NCBI GenBank assembly: GCA_963765955.1
Contig: CAVXYA010000009.1
Coordinates: 1 to 64,000 of the forward strand
Origin: JAXDMK01 sp963765955
Lineage (GTDB): Bacteria; Actinomycetota; Acidimicrobiia; Acidimicrobiales; AC-14
Length of the DNA stretch: 64,000 bases
Direction: 5' to 3'
Each line of letters opens with the position of its first letter. Within the stretch, counting starts at the first letter, position 1. The notes beneath the pieces were generated by a model. The model searched no databases, was not told the DNA's origin, and worked only from the letters and a program-made list of their open reading frames with translations. Of the stretch, positions 40,473-49,122 are shown piece by piece. Position numbers and translations under genes: made by a program.

Positions 40473-41353
40473 TCAGATGTTCGACGGCAGGAGGCGGGCG
40501 AAGTTCTCGAAGAAGACGAACAGGGCCCCGAGGAAGATGGGCGTGCCGATCACGTAGGCCAGCCACCACCGGTCCCACAGCTTGGACAGCCACCAGGTGG
40601 CGAGCCAGATGGCGGCGCACAGGAATCCCCAGCCCACGGCCGGTCCGCGGGCGGCGGTATCGCCGGAGAGCCCGGCCAGGCCGTCGGCCGCCAGTTGCGT
40701 CGGGGGCGGCGGGCTGGCGCCCTCGGGAAGGGGCGGCGGCTCGACCGGGGCGGTCACCAGCTTGGCCACGATGATCAGGCGCTCGGCGGCGCTGTAGCGC
40801 GGGTTGCAGGTGGTGAGGGTGAGGCGGTTGTCGTCGGTGGGGTTGAGCACCTCCACCGCCTCGGGCGAGACCACCAGCGACTCGGTCACCTCGTAGTTGA
40901 ACTCGCCCACGCCGGTGGCGACCATGATGGCGTCGCCCACCACCAGGTTGTCGAGGTCGTAGAAGGGGGCCCCGTAGGTCGTGCGGTGCCCGGCGATGGC
41001 CGAGTTGCCCGGCTCGCCGGGCATGGGTGTGCCCGGGTAGTGGCCGGGCGCCTTCTTGAGGTCCTCGACGCCCACGCCCTCCACGATGATCTTGTCGACG
41101 TTGGCCTTGGGGATCACCAGGCGGGCGATGGCGTCGCCCTCCAGGGGGGGACGGTGGTGGGCGGGGCCGCCGGCTCCGCCGTGGGCGCGGTCGGCGGCGG
41201 GGCCGCGATCAGGGCGAACCTGTCCTCGAGGTCGTCCTGGGCGCGGCTCTCGTGCAGCCCCGTCCCCCACAGCTGGTAGGCGACGAAGAGCAGGATGAGG
41301 ATCCCTGACGCGATCAGCGTCTTTCCGGTGCCACGCACCACACGCCGGATCAC
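40473..41353 (-). CDS. Class E sortase, frameshifted
   Basis: Sortase E proteins join LAxTG-type surface proteins to the wall. The N-terminus from GTG 41353 has a membrane anchor (about 14-32, LIASGILILLFVAYQLW). The catalytic domain carries His in AGHRTTYGAPFYDLD and Cys in LTLTTCNPRYS, the TLTTC form of class E. A further C-terminal part has two membrane helices (FLCAAIWLATWWL, VIGTPIFLGALFVFF), unusual for a sortase. The two frames meet near 41144, at a run of seven G, so a homopolymer error is likely. Confidence 0.8.
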
Positions 41354-41417
41354 GGCGGTGAACTTACAGCCGCTTGGACCATCGTTCCTGGTCGCCGGTA
41401 CCTTGGACACGGTCCCG

Positions 41418-41474
41418 ATGACCCCGATCCACGAACCAGCCGACGAATCCCGCATTGTGAATCCCGCATTGTGA
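41418..41474 (+). CDS. Possible 18-residue leader peptide before ccmA
   Basis: ATG 41418 opens an 18-codon frame (MTPIHEPADESRIVNPAL) whose TGA at 41472-41474 overlaps the ccmA GTG at 41471 by 4 nt. Its end lies in a 14-nt tandem duplication (GAATCCCGCATTGT, 41445-41472). A TACCTT box (41399-41404) lies upstream. No good ribosome site is seen, so this is tentative. Confidence 0.3.
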   Translation: MTPIHEPADESRIVNPAL

Positions 41475-42230
41475 ACCTCGCCGTTCGCTTCCGGTCTGCC
41501 GTGTCCCTCCTCGGCCGCTTCCCCGCCCTCGCCGGCGTCGATCTCGATGTCGCCCCAGGGGAGGTGGTCCTCGTCCGGGGCCCCAACGGCGCCGGCAAGA
41601 CAACCCTCTTGCGGGCCTGCGCCGGCCTGGTCGGCATCTCGTCGGGGGAGGCTGAGGTCCTCGGCCACGACCTGCGAGCCGACCGCCGAGCCGTCCGTCG
41701 CCGGGTGGGGCTGCTGGGCCACGCCGCCTTCCTCTACGACGACCTCACGGTGGCCGACAACCTGCGGTTCGCGGCCCGGGCCTCGGGTTCCTCCAAGGAG
41801 GCGGCCGAGGCGGCCAGTGCCCGCCTGGGCCTCGACGGGCGGCTGCGCGACCTTCTCGGCCGGGAAGCTCTCGGCCGGCCAGCGGCGGCGGGTGGCCCTG
41901 GCCGCGGTCGTCGCCCGTCAACCGGACCTGTGGCTCCTCGACGAGCCCCACGCCGGCCTCGACGCCGCCGGGCGCGACCTGCTCGACGAGCTGGTCCGGG
42001 AGGCGGCCGCCGCCGGCGCCACCGTCCTGCTCGCGTCCCACGAGCTCGAGCGGGCGGCCAACCTCGCCACCCGCTCCGTCGTCATCGCCGGGGGCCAGAT
42101 CCGGGACGGGCTCCTCGCCCCGCCGACCGCCACCCCCGCCGACCCGGCCGGGGCCCCCGATCCCGCCGGCACTGCCAATCCCGCCGCCCCCGACGATCCC
42201 ACAGCGTGGAAGGCCGTCCATGTGGCGTGA
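41471..42230 (+). CDS. ccmA: Heme exporter ATPase CcmA, frameshifted
   Basis: CcmA powers release of holo-CcmE from the CcmBCD complex. The reading has Walker A GPNGAGKTT, GHDLRADRRAVRRRVGLLGH typical of CcmA, and then, after a frame change near 41868, signature LSAGQRRRVALA and Walker B LWLLDEPHAGLD. Removing one G from GGGAAGC near 41868 would restore the frame. A Pro/Ala-rich tail follows. It overlaps ccmB by 11 nt and starts the ccm operon. Confidence 0.82.
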
Positions 42231-42888
42231 CGCGGCCCTCGTGGCCGGCAAGGACCTGCGGGTGGAGGCCCGGTCGCGGGTCGGTATCAATCAGGTGGTG
42301 CCCTTTGCCCTCCTGGTCCTGGTCATGTTCGCCTTCGCCCTCGACTCCGACCGCGACGTCCTGGCCCAGGTCGGCCCGGGGCTCTTCTGGGTGGCGGTCA
42401 TGTTCTCCGCCCTGCTCGGCATCCAGCGGTCGTTCGTGATCGAGGCCGACGACGACGCCCGCGACGCCCTGCGCCTGTCCGGGCTCGACGGGGCCGGGAT
42501 CTTCCTGGGCAAGGCAGGGGCGGTCGCCGTCCAGCTCGTCGCCCTCGAGGCGGTGCTGGCGATCGGCGTGGTCGTCCTCTACGACGTCCGCCTGCACAGC
42601 CCCGTCCTCCTGCTGCTGACCTGCCTGGCCGCCACCGTGGGGCTGGCCGCCGCCGGTACCGTCTACGGGATCATCGCCGCCGGCCTCCGGGTGCGTGACA
42701 CCCTCCTCCCGCTGCTCGTCCTGCCGGTGCTGGCGCCGGTGCTGCTGGCCGCGGCCCGGGCCTGCGAGGCGGCGCTCGCCGGCACGCCAGCCGAGGGCTG
42801 GCCGTGGGTCCGCCTCCTGGCCGTCTTCGCCACCATCTACGTCGCCTTCGGCATCGTCGCCTTCGGCGCCCTCCTAGAGGAAGTGTGA
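42220..42888 (+). CDS. ccmB: Heme exporter permease CcmB
   Basis: The 222-residue protein has six membrane helices and the CcmB opening WRDAALVAGKDLRVEARSR, with FVIEADDDARDALRLSGLDG before the second helix. It works with CcmA and CcmC to release heme-loaded CcmE. The start overlaps the end of ccmA. Confidence 0.9.
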   Translation: MWRDAALVAGKDLRVEARSRVGINQVVPFALLVLVMFAFALDSDRDVLAQVGPGLFWVAVMFSALLGIQRSFVIEADDDARDALRLSGLDGAGIFLGKAGAVAVQLVALEAVLAIGVVVLYDVRLHSPVLLLLTCLAATVGLAAAGTVYGIIAAGLRVRDTLLPLLVLPVLAPVLLAAARACEAALAGTPAEGWPWVRLLAVFATIYVAFGIVAFGALLEEV

Positions 42889-42901
42889 TCGAGGAAGCCT
42901 G

Positions 42902-43675
42902 ATGAGAACCCGCGCCACCAGGATCCTCGGCTGGGCCACCGCCCTGTCGCTCGCCCTCACCGCGCTGCTCGCCCTGGTCGTCTCGCCCGCCGACGTCAAC
43001 CAGAAGGACGCGGTGCGGTTGCTCTACCTCCACGTCCCCACCGCCTGGCTGGCGATGTACGTGTCGTTCGGCGTCACCACGCTGGCCAGCGCCCTCTACC
43101 TGTGGCCCCGCACCCGCTCCCGCTTCTGGGACCTCACCGCCGGGGCCTCGGCCGAGATCGGCGTGGTGTTCCTGGCCCTCACCCTGCTCATCGGCTCCAT
43201 CTGGGGACGCACCACGTGGGGCGTGTGGTGGACGTGGGACGCCCGCCTCACCACCACCGCCGTCCTCCTCGTCCTCTACCTCGGCTACCTGGCCGTGCGC
43301 CGGGTGGTGGCCGACCCCGAGGTGGCGGCCAAGCGGGCCGCCATCGTGGCCATCGCCGCCTTCCTCGACGTGCCCCTCGTCCACCTGTCGGTCGAGTGGT
43401 GGCGCACGCTGCACCAGCCGGCCAGCCTCCTCGACGGGCCCCGCCTCGTCGACCCCCAGATCACCGGGGTCATGCTGCTGACGCTGCTGGTGAGCGTCCT
43501 CGCCTTCACCCTGCTCTACGCCTGGCTGCTCATCCACCGCTTCCGGCTGGGATGGCTGGAGGACCGGGCCGCCGACCGGCGCATGGAGCTGGCCCTGGCC
43601 GAACGCCACGCCGAGGCCGGCCTGCTGGTCGACAGCCATGCCGACGCCGAGCCCACGCTGGAGACCACGCCATGA
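42902..43675 (+). CDS. ccmC: Heme handling protein CcmC
   Basis: The 257-residue protein has six membrane helices and the tryptophan-rich motif WGVWWTWDARLT that presents heme to CcmE. Flanking histidines (LYLHVPTAWLA and PLVHLSVEWWRTLHQP) are the axial heme ligands. A C-terminal extension of about 35 charged residues is longer than in E. coli. The stop overlaps the ccmD start (ATGA). Confidence 0.92.
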   Translation: MRTRATRILGWATALSLALTALLALVVSPADVNQKDAVRLLYLHVPTAWLAMYVSFGVTTLASALYLWPRTRSRFWDLTAGASAEIGVVFLALTLLIGSIWGRTTWGVWWTWDARLTTTAVLLVLYLGYLAVRRVVADPEVAAKRAAIVAIAAFLDVPLVHLSVEWWRTLHQPASLLDGPRLVDPQITGVMLLTLLVSVLAFTLLYAWLLIHRFRLGWLEDRAADRRMELALAERHAEAGLLVDSHADAEPTLETTP

Positions 43676-43836
43676 CCCACGCCGCCTACGTGTTCGCCGG
43701 CTACGGCCTCACCGCCGCCGCCCTCGCCGGCTACGCCACCTGGGTCATCACCCGCCGGCGGGTCCTGGCTCGCACCCTGGGGCTTGACGACGGCCGAATC
43801 CACGAGGGCTCGCCGGGCCCGGGCCCGTCGGAGTGA
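43672..43836 (+). CDS. ccmD: CcmD-like small membrane protein
   Basis: A 54-residue protein with one membrane helix (YVFAGYGLTAAALAGYATWVI) followed by RRRVLARTL. CcmD stabilises the CcmABC-CcmE complex and is recognised mostly by size and position. Both ends overlap neighbours by 4 nt, at ATGA with ccmC and GTGA with ccmE. Confidence 0.75.
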   Translation: MTHAAYVFAGYGLTAAALAGYATWVITRRRVLARTLGLDDGRIHEGSPGPGPSE

Positions 43837-44249
43837 CCCGACGCCTCTGGCTGGCCGCGGCGGTCGTGCTCGGCGCCCTCGGGTTCCTCGTGTACCAGGG
43901 CCTGGGCAACGCCACCCTGTACTTCCGCACCGCCGACGAGGCGGTCGCCCAGCGGGAGGAGCTCGGCGACCGCCGCTTCCGCATCGAGGGCGATGTCGTC
44001 GCCGGCACCGTCGCCCAGGTGGGCCAGGACGTGTCCTTCCGCATCGTCTCCAAGAGCGTCGAGGTGCCCGTCACCCACCGCGGCGACCCGCCCGAGCTGT
44101 TCCGCCCCGGGATCCCGGTGGTGCTGGAGGGCCGGTTCCAGGGACAGGGCTTCGTCAGCGACCGCATCCTGGTGAAGCACTCGGAGACCTACGTGGCCGA
44201 GAACCCCGAGCGGGTGCCGGACACGACGCCGCCCGTCGCCGCCCGATGA
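43833..44249 (+). CDS. ccmE: Heme chaperone CcmE
   Basis: The 138-residue protein has an N-terminal membrane anchor (about 4-20) and an outer beta-barrel domain with FRIEGDVVAGTV and VPVTHRGDPPELFRPGIPVVLEG. The heme attachment motif HxxxY is seen as HSETY near residues 115-119; the His binds heme covalently. This is the classical His form, not the CxxxY form. The stop overlaps the first of a chain of ATGA motifs before ccmF. Confidence 0.9.
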   Translation: MTRRLWLAAAVVLGALGFLVYQGLGNATLYFRTADEAVAQREELGDRRFRIEGDVVAGTVAQVGQDVSFRIVSKSVEVPVTHRGDPPELFRPGIPVVLEGRFQGQGFVSDRILVKHSETYVAENPERVPDTTPPVAAR

Positions 44250-44297
44250 ACCGATGAACGCCCGCCGATGAACGCCCGCCGATGAACGCCCCGATGA
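44246..44297 (+). repeat. 14-nt repeats forming a stop-start chain between ccmE and ccmF
   Basis: ATGA occurs at 44246, 44254, 44268, 44282 and 44294. Two full copies of ATGAACGCCCGCCG (44254, 44268) lie in the middle. Each minicistron (3 or 5 codons plus stop frame) ends in a TGA that overlaps the next ATG, leading from the ccmE stop to the ccmF start at 44282. Confidence 0.85.
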
Positions 44298-46324
44298 ATG
44301 CGGTAGTGGGGACGGCCGCGGTTGCCCTCGGCCTGGTGGGTGCGATCCTTGGCGTCGTCACCCTCGGCGTGGGGCTGGCTCGCCACGACACCCGCCTGCT
44401 GCGCTCCGGCCAGCGCTACGTGTGGGTGGTGCTGGCGGGGGCGGTGGTGGCGACGGTCGCCATGCAGGCGGCCCTCATCGGCCACGACTTCTCCCTCGAC
44501 TACGTGGCCCGCAACGGCAGCCGCAGCACGCCGCTGCTCTACACGATCACCGGCATGTGGTCGGCCCTGGAGGGGTCGATCCTGCTGTGGGGACTGGTGT
44601 TGGCCGGCTACCTGGCGGTGATGGCCCGCCACTTCCGCAGCCGGGCGACCGACCCCCTGGTGGCGTGGGCCACCCTCACCGGTCTGGTCGTGGCCGTGTT
44701 CTTCTTCGTGCTGATGGCGGGCCCGGCCAACCCCTTCCAGCTGGTGGCGGGGGCAGTCCCCCCCGACGGCGTGGGCCCCAACCCCCTCCTCCAGAACCAC
44801 CCCCTGGTGGCCTTCCACCCGCCCATGCTCTACCTGGGCTACGTCGGGTTCACCATCCCCTTCGCCTTCGCCATCGCCGCCCTGGTCACGGGCCGGCTGG
44901 GGGAGGGGTGGCTGGTCGAGACCCGCCGCTGGACGCTCTTCGCCTGGGGGTTCCTCACGACCGGCATCATCCTGGGCGCCTGGTGGTCGTACGAGGTCCT
45001 CGGCTGGGGCGGCTACTGGGCGTGGGACCCGGTGGAGAACGCCTCGTTCCTCCCCTTCCTCACCGCCACCGCCTACCTCCACTCGGTCATGGCCCAGGAG
45101 CGGCGGGGCATGTTGCGGGTGTGGAACCTGTCGCTCCTGATCGCCACCTTCTCGCTGACGATCCTGGGGACGTTTCTCACCCGGTCGGGCGTCCTCGACT
45201 CGGTGCACGCCTTCTCCGAGTCGGCCATCGGGCCCATGATCCTCGCCTTCTTCGGACTTACCGTGGCCGTGTCGGTGGGCCTCGTCGCCTGGCGGGGCGA
45301 CAAGCTGCGCTCACCGGGGTCGATCGACTCGCCGGTGTCGCGTGACGGCGCCTTCCTGGCCAACAACGTGGCCTTCGCCGCCTTCGCCTTCGTGGTGCTC
45401 CTGGGCACCGTCTTCCCTCTGATCGCCGAGGCCCTCAGCGGCGACCGGCTGTCGGTGGGGGGCCCCTACTTCGAGCGCATGACGATGCCCATCGGCTTCA
45501 CCCTGCTGTTCCTTATGGCGGTGGCCCCCGCCCTGCCCTGGCGGCGGGCGTCCGCCGAGGTGCTGCACCGGCGGCTGGTGGGGCCGGCGTGGGCGGGCAC
45601 CCTCACCGTCGTCGCCTGCGTGGCCTCCGGCATCCGCGGCTTCGGGCCGCTCGTGGCGTTCGGGCTGGGCGCGTTCGCCGCCGCCTCCGCCATCCGCCAG
45701 CTGGTCGTGTCGGTCAGGGGCACCAAAGCCCAGGGGGTGCCGGTCTGGCGGGGACTGGTGGGGCGGTCGAACGGGGGGATGATCGTCCATTTGGGCGTGG
45801 TGCTCATCGCGGTGGGCTTCGCCGCCAGCTCGTCGTTCGGCCAGAGCCGCCAGTTCCGCCTGGCCCCCGGCGAGTCGGCCAGCCTGGCCGGCCACACCGT
45901 CACCTACCTGGGCAGCGAGATCGTGGAGGAGCCCAACAAGACAACGTTCAAGGCCCGGGTTCGGATCGACGGAGGCAAGGTGTACGCCCCCTCCCTCCAC
46001 CAGTTCCCCTTCGCCACCCAGGCCATCGGCTCGCCCTCGGTTCGCAGCGGCCCCTTCGACGACGTCTACCTCACCCTGGTGTCCGCCGCCGACCTCGACG
46101 TGCCCGGGTCCACCGCCGTCATCGGGGTCAACATCCAGCCCCTCGTCGCCTGGCTGTGGCTGGGCGGAGGGATCATGGCCTTCGGGACGCTGCTGGCGGC
46201 CTGGCCCCGCGACCGCGACCGACGTCGCCGGTCGATCGCCGACGCCGGCCCCGCCCTTGAGGAGACGCCCCTGGCCGGCGACGTGCCCGAGGCCCGTCCC
46301 GAACCGGCCGAGGTGCCCGGTTGA
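44282..46324 (+). CDS. ccmF: Cytochrome c heme lyase subunit CcmF
   Basis: The 680-residue protein has about 15 membrane helices and the WWD domain GWGGYWAWDPVENASFLPFL that positions heme for attachment to apocytochrome c. Conserved histidines in LLQNHPLVAFHPPMLYLGYVG and ATAYLHSVMAQERRG ligate heme. The C-terminal outer part is typical of CcmF. ATG 44282 or the in-frame ATG 44294 may be the start; upstream ATGs run into stops. Confidence 0.93.
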   Translation: MNAPMNAVVGTAAVALGLVGAILGVVTLGVGLARHDTRLLRSGQRYVWVVLAGAVVATVAMQAALIGHDFSLDYVARNGSRSTPLLYTITGMWSALEGSILLWGLVLAGYLAVMARHFRSRATDPLVAWATLTGLVVAVFFFVLMAGPANPFQLVAGAVPPDGVGPNPLLQNHPLVAFHPPMLYLGYVGFTIPFAFAIAALVTGRLGEGWLVETRRWTLFAWGFLTTGIILGAWWSYEVLGWGGYWAWDPVENASFLPFLTATAYLHSVMAQERRGMLRVWNLSLLIATFSLTILGTFLTRSGVLDSVHAFSESAIGPMILAFFGLTVAVSVGLVAWRGDKLRSPGSIDSPVSRDGAFLANNVAFAAFAFVVLLGTVFPLIAEALSGDRLSVGGPYFERMTMPIGFTLLFLMAVAPALPWRRASAEVLHRRLVGPAWAGTLTVVACVASGIRGFGPLVAFGLGAFAAASAIRQLVVSVRGTKAQGVPVWRGLVGRSNGGMIVHLGVVLIAVGFAASSSFGQSRQFRLAPGESASLAGHTVTYLGSEIVEEPNKTTFKARVRIDGGKVYAPSLHQFPFATQAIGSPSVRSGPFDDVYLTLVSAADLDVPGSTAVIGVNIQPLVAWLWLGGGIMAFGTLLAAWPRDRDRRRRSIADAGPALEETPLAGDVPEARPEPAEVPG

Positions 46325-46334
46325 GGGGGCGCGG

Positions 46335-46781
46335 ATGAGCAGGCGGGCGGTCTGGGCGGCCATGACGCTGGTGCTGGTGGGGGCACTGGTGATCGGCTCG
46401 CCCCAGGACGGACCGGTCACCGACGAGGCCCGGGTCCGCCGCATCGGGTCCGACCTCCGCTGCCCAACCTGCCAGGGGATGTCGGTGGCCGACTCTGACG
46501 CCCCCGCGGCGCGGGGGATCGAGGAGGAGATCCGCCGGCGGGTGGTCGAGGGCCGGGAAACCGACGGTCAGATCAAGGACTTCATCCTCGGCCTCTATCC
46601 CGACATCAGCCTCCGCCCCGAGACACGTGGCCTCGGGCTTGTCGTCTGGGGCCTGCCCGTCGTGGCCGCGGTGGCGGTCGTGGGGGGCCTGGCGGTTGTG
46701 GTCGTGCGACGACGCGGCCGGCGCGGTGCCGAGGTGTCCGACGAGGACCGCCGCCTGGTCGAGCAGGCCTTGGGATCGTGA
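46335..46781 (+). CDS. ccmH: Cytochrome c biogenesis thiol protein CcmH
   Basis: The 148-residue protein has a signal or anchor helix, the redox motif LRCPTCQG (LRCxxCQ) that reduces the apocytochrome heme-binding cysteines, and a C-terminal membrane helix (VVWGLPVVAAVAVVGGLAVV). It starts 10 nt after ccmF and overlaps the next gene by 4 nt. No CcmG thioredoxin is seen in the operon. Confidence 0.92.
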   Translation: MSRRAVWAAMTLVLVGALVIGSPQDGPVTDEARVRRIGSDLRCPTCQGMSVADSDAPAARGIEEEIRRRVVEGRETDGQIKDFILGLYPDISLRPETRGLGLVVWGLPVVAAVAVVGGLAVVVVRRRGRRGAEVSDEDRRLVEQALGS

Positions 46782-47696
46782 CCCCCGAGCCGGCCGCCGA
46801 CCACGCCGCGGGGGAGAGGTCGCGGGGCTCGAGGAGCAACGTGACGTCCTGCTGGCGTCGCTGCGGGACCTGGAGAAGGAACGGGCCGCGGGCGAGATCG
46901 GCGAGGACGACTACGTCACCCTCAAGGACGACTACACGGCCCGGGCCGCGGCCGTGCTGCGGGCGATCGAGGCCGGCAAGTCGGCCGGGGCCGGCAGTCG
47001 GCCGCGGCCGGGCCGAAGCCGGCCGGGGCCCGGCCGGGCCCACCACGCCCGGCCCGACGGGCCCCAGTCCGCGGCGCGGCACCCCCGGCGCGACGTCACC
47101 GGACGGTCGCCATCACGCTCGGCGTGGCCTTCGCCATCGTCGCCGTGGCCGGCATCTCGGTCGTGCTCCTCGCCGGTGGCCGCGAACCGGGTCAGCCGGT
47201 GACCGGCTCCGTGCCCACCGACAACGCCCGCGCCGATGCCGACGACGTCTCCGGCGACCCCATCGACAACTCCACCGCCCGGATCACCGAGGCCCTCTCC
47301 CTCGAGAGCGAAGGCCGGGCGGTCGACGCCCTCAAGATCTACGACGAGGTCCTCGCCGGGAACCCCGACAACGTGGAGGCCCTCGCCTATCGAGGCTGGC
47401 TCCTGCAGCGGGCGGGGTTGCCGGACAAGGCCCTGGAGTCCCTCGACCGGGCCGTGGCGCTGGCCCCCACGTTCCCCGACGCCCACTTCTTCCGGGGCAT
47501 GGTTCTCTACAAGGACAGGGACGACCCGGCGGGGGCGGTGCTCGAGTTCAAGGCCTTCCTGGCCAACAACCCGCCGCCGGGCTTCGTTGCCCCCGTGCAG
47601 AAGATCCTGGAGGAGGCGGAGCAGGCGGCCGCGGCCAAGGCCGCCGGGGCCCCTCCGCCGGCCACCCCCACGCCTGACCAGCCGCCGCCCGGGTAG
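46778..47696 (+). CDS. ccmI: CcmI/CycH-like TPR protein, frameshifted twice
   Basis: Across three frames the gene encodes a short start, a helical part (LEEQRDVLLASLRDLEKERA, with DDYVTLKDDY) typical of the CcmI N-terminus, a Pro/Arg-rich linker, a membrane helix (VAFAIVAVAGISVVLL) and a TPR domain (EGRAVDALKIYDEVLAGNPD, AYRGWLLQRAGLPDKALESL). CcmI presents apocytochrome c to CcmH and CcmF. GTG 46778 overlaps the ccmH stop. Frame changes lie near 46812, at a G5 run, and near 47050-47100. Confidence 0.75.
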
Positions 47697-47726
47697 CGAG
47701 CCCCTGGAGGGGGCAGGCTAGGCGGC

Positions 47727-47996
47727 ATGGAACTGCTCCTCATCATCCTGAGCCTGGTCGTCTCCGGCATCATCTTCGGTGCTCTCGGCCGGCTGGCCGT
47801 GCCGGGGCCGAACCCGATGAGCATCGGGGTCACGATCCTGGTCGGCATCGGCGGGTCGATCCTCGGCACGCTGGTGGCCTACCTCCTCGGTGCCCGCCCG
47901 GAGAACAACCCCTGGATCTTCTTCATCGCCCAGGTGTTGGGGGCGGCCCTCATCGTCTACCTGATGAGCCGCCGCCGGGGCCGCGTCGCCTACTGA
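47727..47996 (+). CDS. GlsB/YeaQ/YmgE family membrane protein
   Basis: The 89-residue protein has three membrane helices with the small-residue pattern of the transglycosylase-associated (YeaQ) family: SGIIFGALGRLAVPGPNPM and GVTILVGIGGSILGTLVAYLL. Members are induced by stress in other bacteria; the molecular role is unknown. It stands 30 nt after ccmI and converges on the desulfurase. Confidence 0.87.
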   Translation: MELLLIILSLVVSGIIFGALGRLAVPGPNPMSIGVTILVGIGGSILGTLVAYLLGARPENNPWIFFIAQVLGAALIVYLMSRRRGRVAY

Positions 47997-48002
47997 TCCC
48001 GC

Positions 48003-49118
48003 TCACGACCGAAGCGACCGCAGGCGGGCCACGACCTCGGGGAAGGCCCGGACGAAGGCGTCGACGTCGTCGTCGGTCGTCGACCAGCCCACCGACACCC
48101 GCAATGACCGCTCCGCGGGCACCCCCATGGCCTCCAGGACGGGCGAGGGCTCCAACGACTCCGAGGAGCACGAGCTGCCCGAGTGGGCGGCCACCCCGGC
48201 CTGGTCGAGACCGAGCAGGACGGGCTCGGCCTCCACACCGTCGACGCCGAGGCACACCAGGTGGGGGACCCGCCGGTCGGTGTCGCCGAACGTCTCGACC
48301 CCCGGGACGGCGACGGCGGCGGCGACCACCGCCTCCGTTTGACGCCGGTTGCGGGCGGCCTCCTCGTCCAACCGGCCCGGCTCACCGAGGGTGGCGGCCG
48401 CGGCCCCGAACCCGACGATGGCGGGCACGTTCTCCATCCCCGCCCGCCGGGCCCGCTCCTGCTCGCCGCCGACGAGCAACGGCCGCAGCCGGAGGCCACG
48501 GCGGACCAGCAAGGCCCCGATCCCCTGCGGTCCCCCCAGCTTGTGGGCGCTCACCGACAGCAGGTCGGCGCCCAGGGCCACGAAGTCGATGGGGACGTGG
48601 CCGGCGGCGGCGGCCGCGTCGACGTGCACCAGCACCCCCCGTTCCCGGCAGGCGGCCACCACCTCGGCGACCGGCTGCAGCGTCCCGACCTCGTGGTTGG
48701 CCCACTGCACGTGCACCAGCGCCGTCTGGCCCGGGCGGATGGCGGCCAGCACCTCGTCCGGGTCGACCCGTCCCAGGCGGTCGACGCCCACCTCGGTGAC
48801 CTCGAATCGGGCCGACGCGTCCCGCACCGCCGAGTGCTCGACCGCCGGCACGACCATGTGCCCGCCCCGCTCGCCCGCCCCCCACACCGCGGTGGCGATG
48901 GCCTCGGTGGCACCGCTGGTGAACACCACCTCCCGCGAGCGGGCTCCGAGCAGCGCCGCCACCTGGTCGCGGGCGTCCTCGACAACGGCCCGGGCCACCC
49001 GGCCCTCGGTGTGCACCCGCCCCGGATCGGCCGCCCCCGACAGCCAGGGGACCATGGCGTCCACCACCGCCGGGCGGGCCGGCGAGGTGGAGGCGTGGTC
49101 GAGGTAGTGGCGGCTCAG
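48003..49118 (-). CDS. Cysteine desulfurase (NifS/IscS type), apparent CTG start
   Basis: This PLP enzyme takes sulfur from cysteine for Fe-S clusters and thio-cofactors. It has the PLP lysine in SVSAHKLGGPQG, HVQWANHEVGT, GGEQERARRAGMENV and the catalytic Cys in HSGSSCSSES. The conserved N-terminus HYLDHASTSPARPAVVDAM lies upstream of the first ATG (49067). Between that block and the upstream in-frame stop the only near-cognate start is CTG 49118, 4 nt after the regulator stop. Translation may therefore start at CTG or by coupling. 371 residues. Confidence 0.87.
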   Translation of the reverse strand: MSRHYLDHASTSPARPAVVDAMVPWLSGAADPGRVHTEGRVARAVVEDARDQVAALLGARSREVVFTSGATEAIATAVWGAGERGGHMVVPAVEHSAVRDASARFEVTEVGVDRLGRVDPDEVLAAIRPGQTALVHVQWANHEVGTLQPVAEVVAACRERGVLVHVDAAAAAGHVPIDFVALGADLLSVSAHKLGGPQGIGALLVRRGLRLRPLLVGGEQERARRAGMENVPAIVGFGAAAATLGEPGRLDEEAARNRRQTEAVVAAAVAVPGVETFGDTDRRVPHLVCLGVDGVEAEPVLLGLDQAGVAAHSGSSCSSESLEPSPVLEAMGVPAERSLRVSVGWSTTDDDVDAFVRAFPEVVARLRSLRS

Positions 49119-49122
49119 GAGC

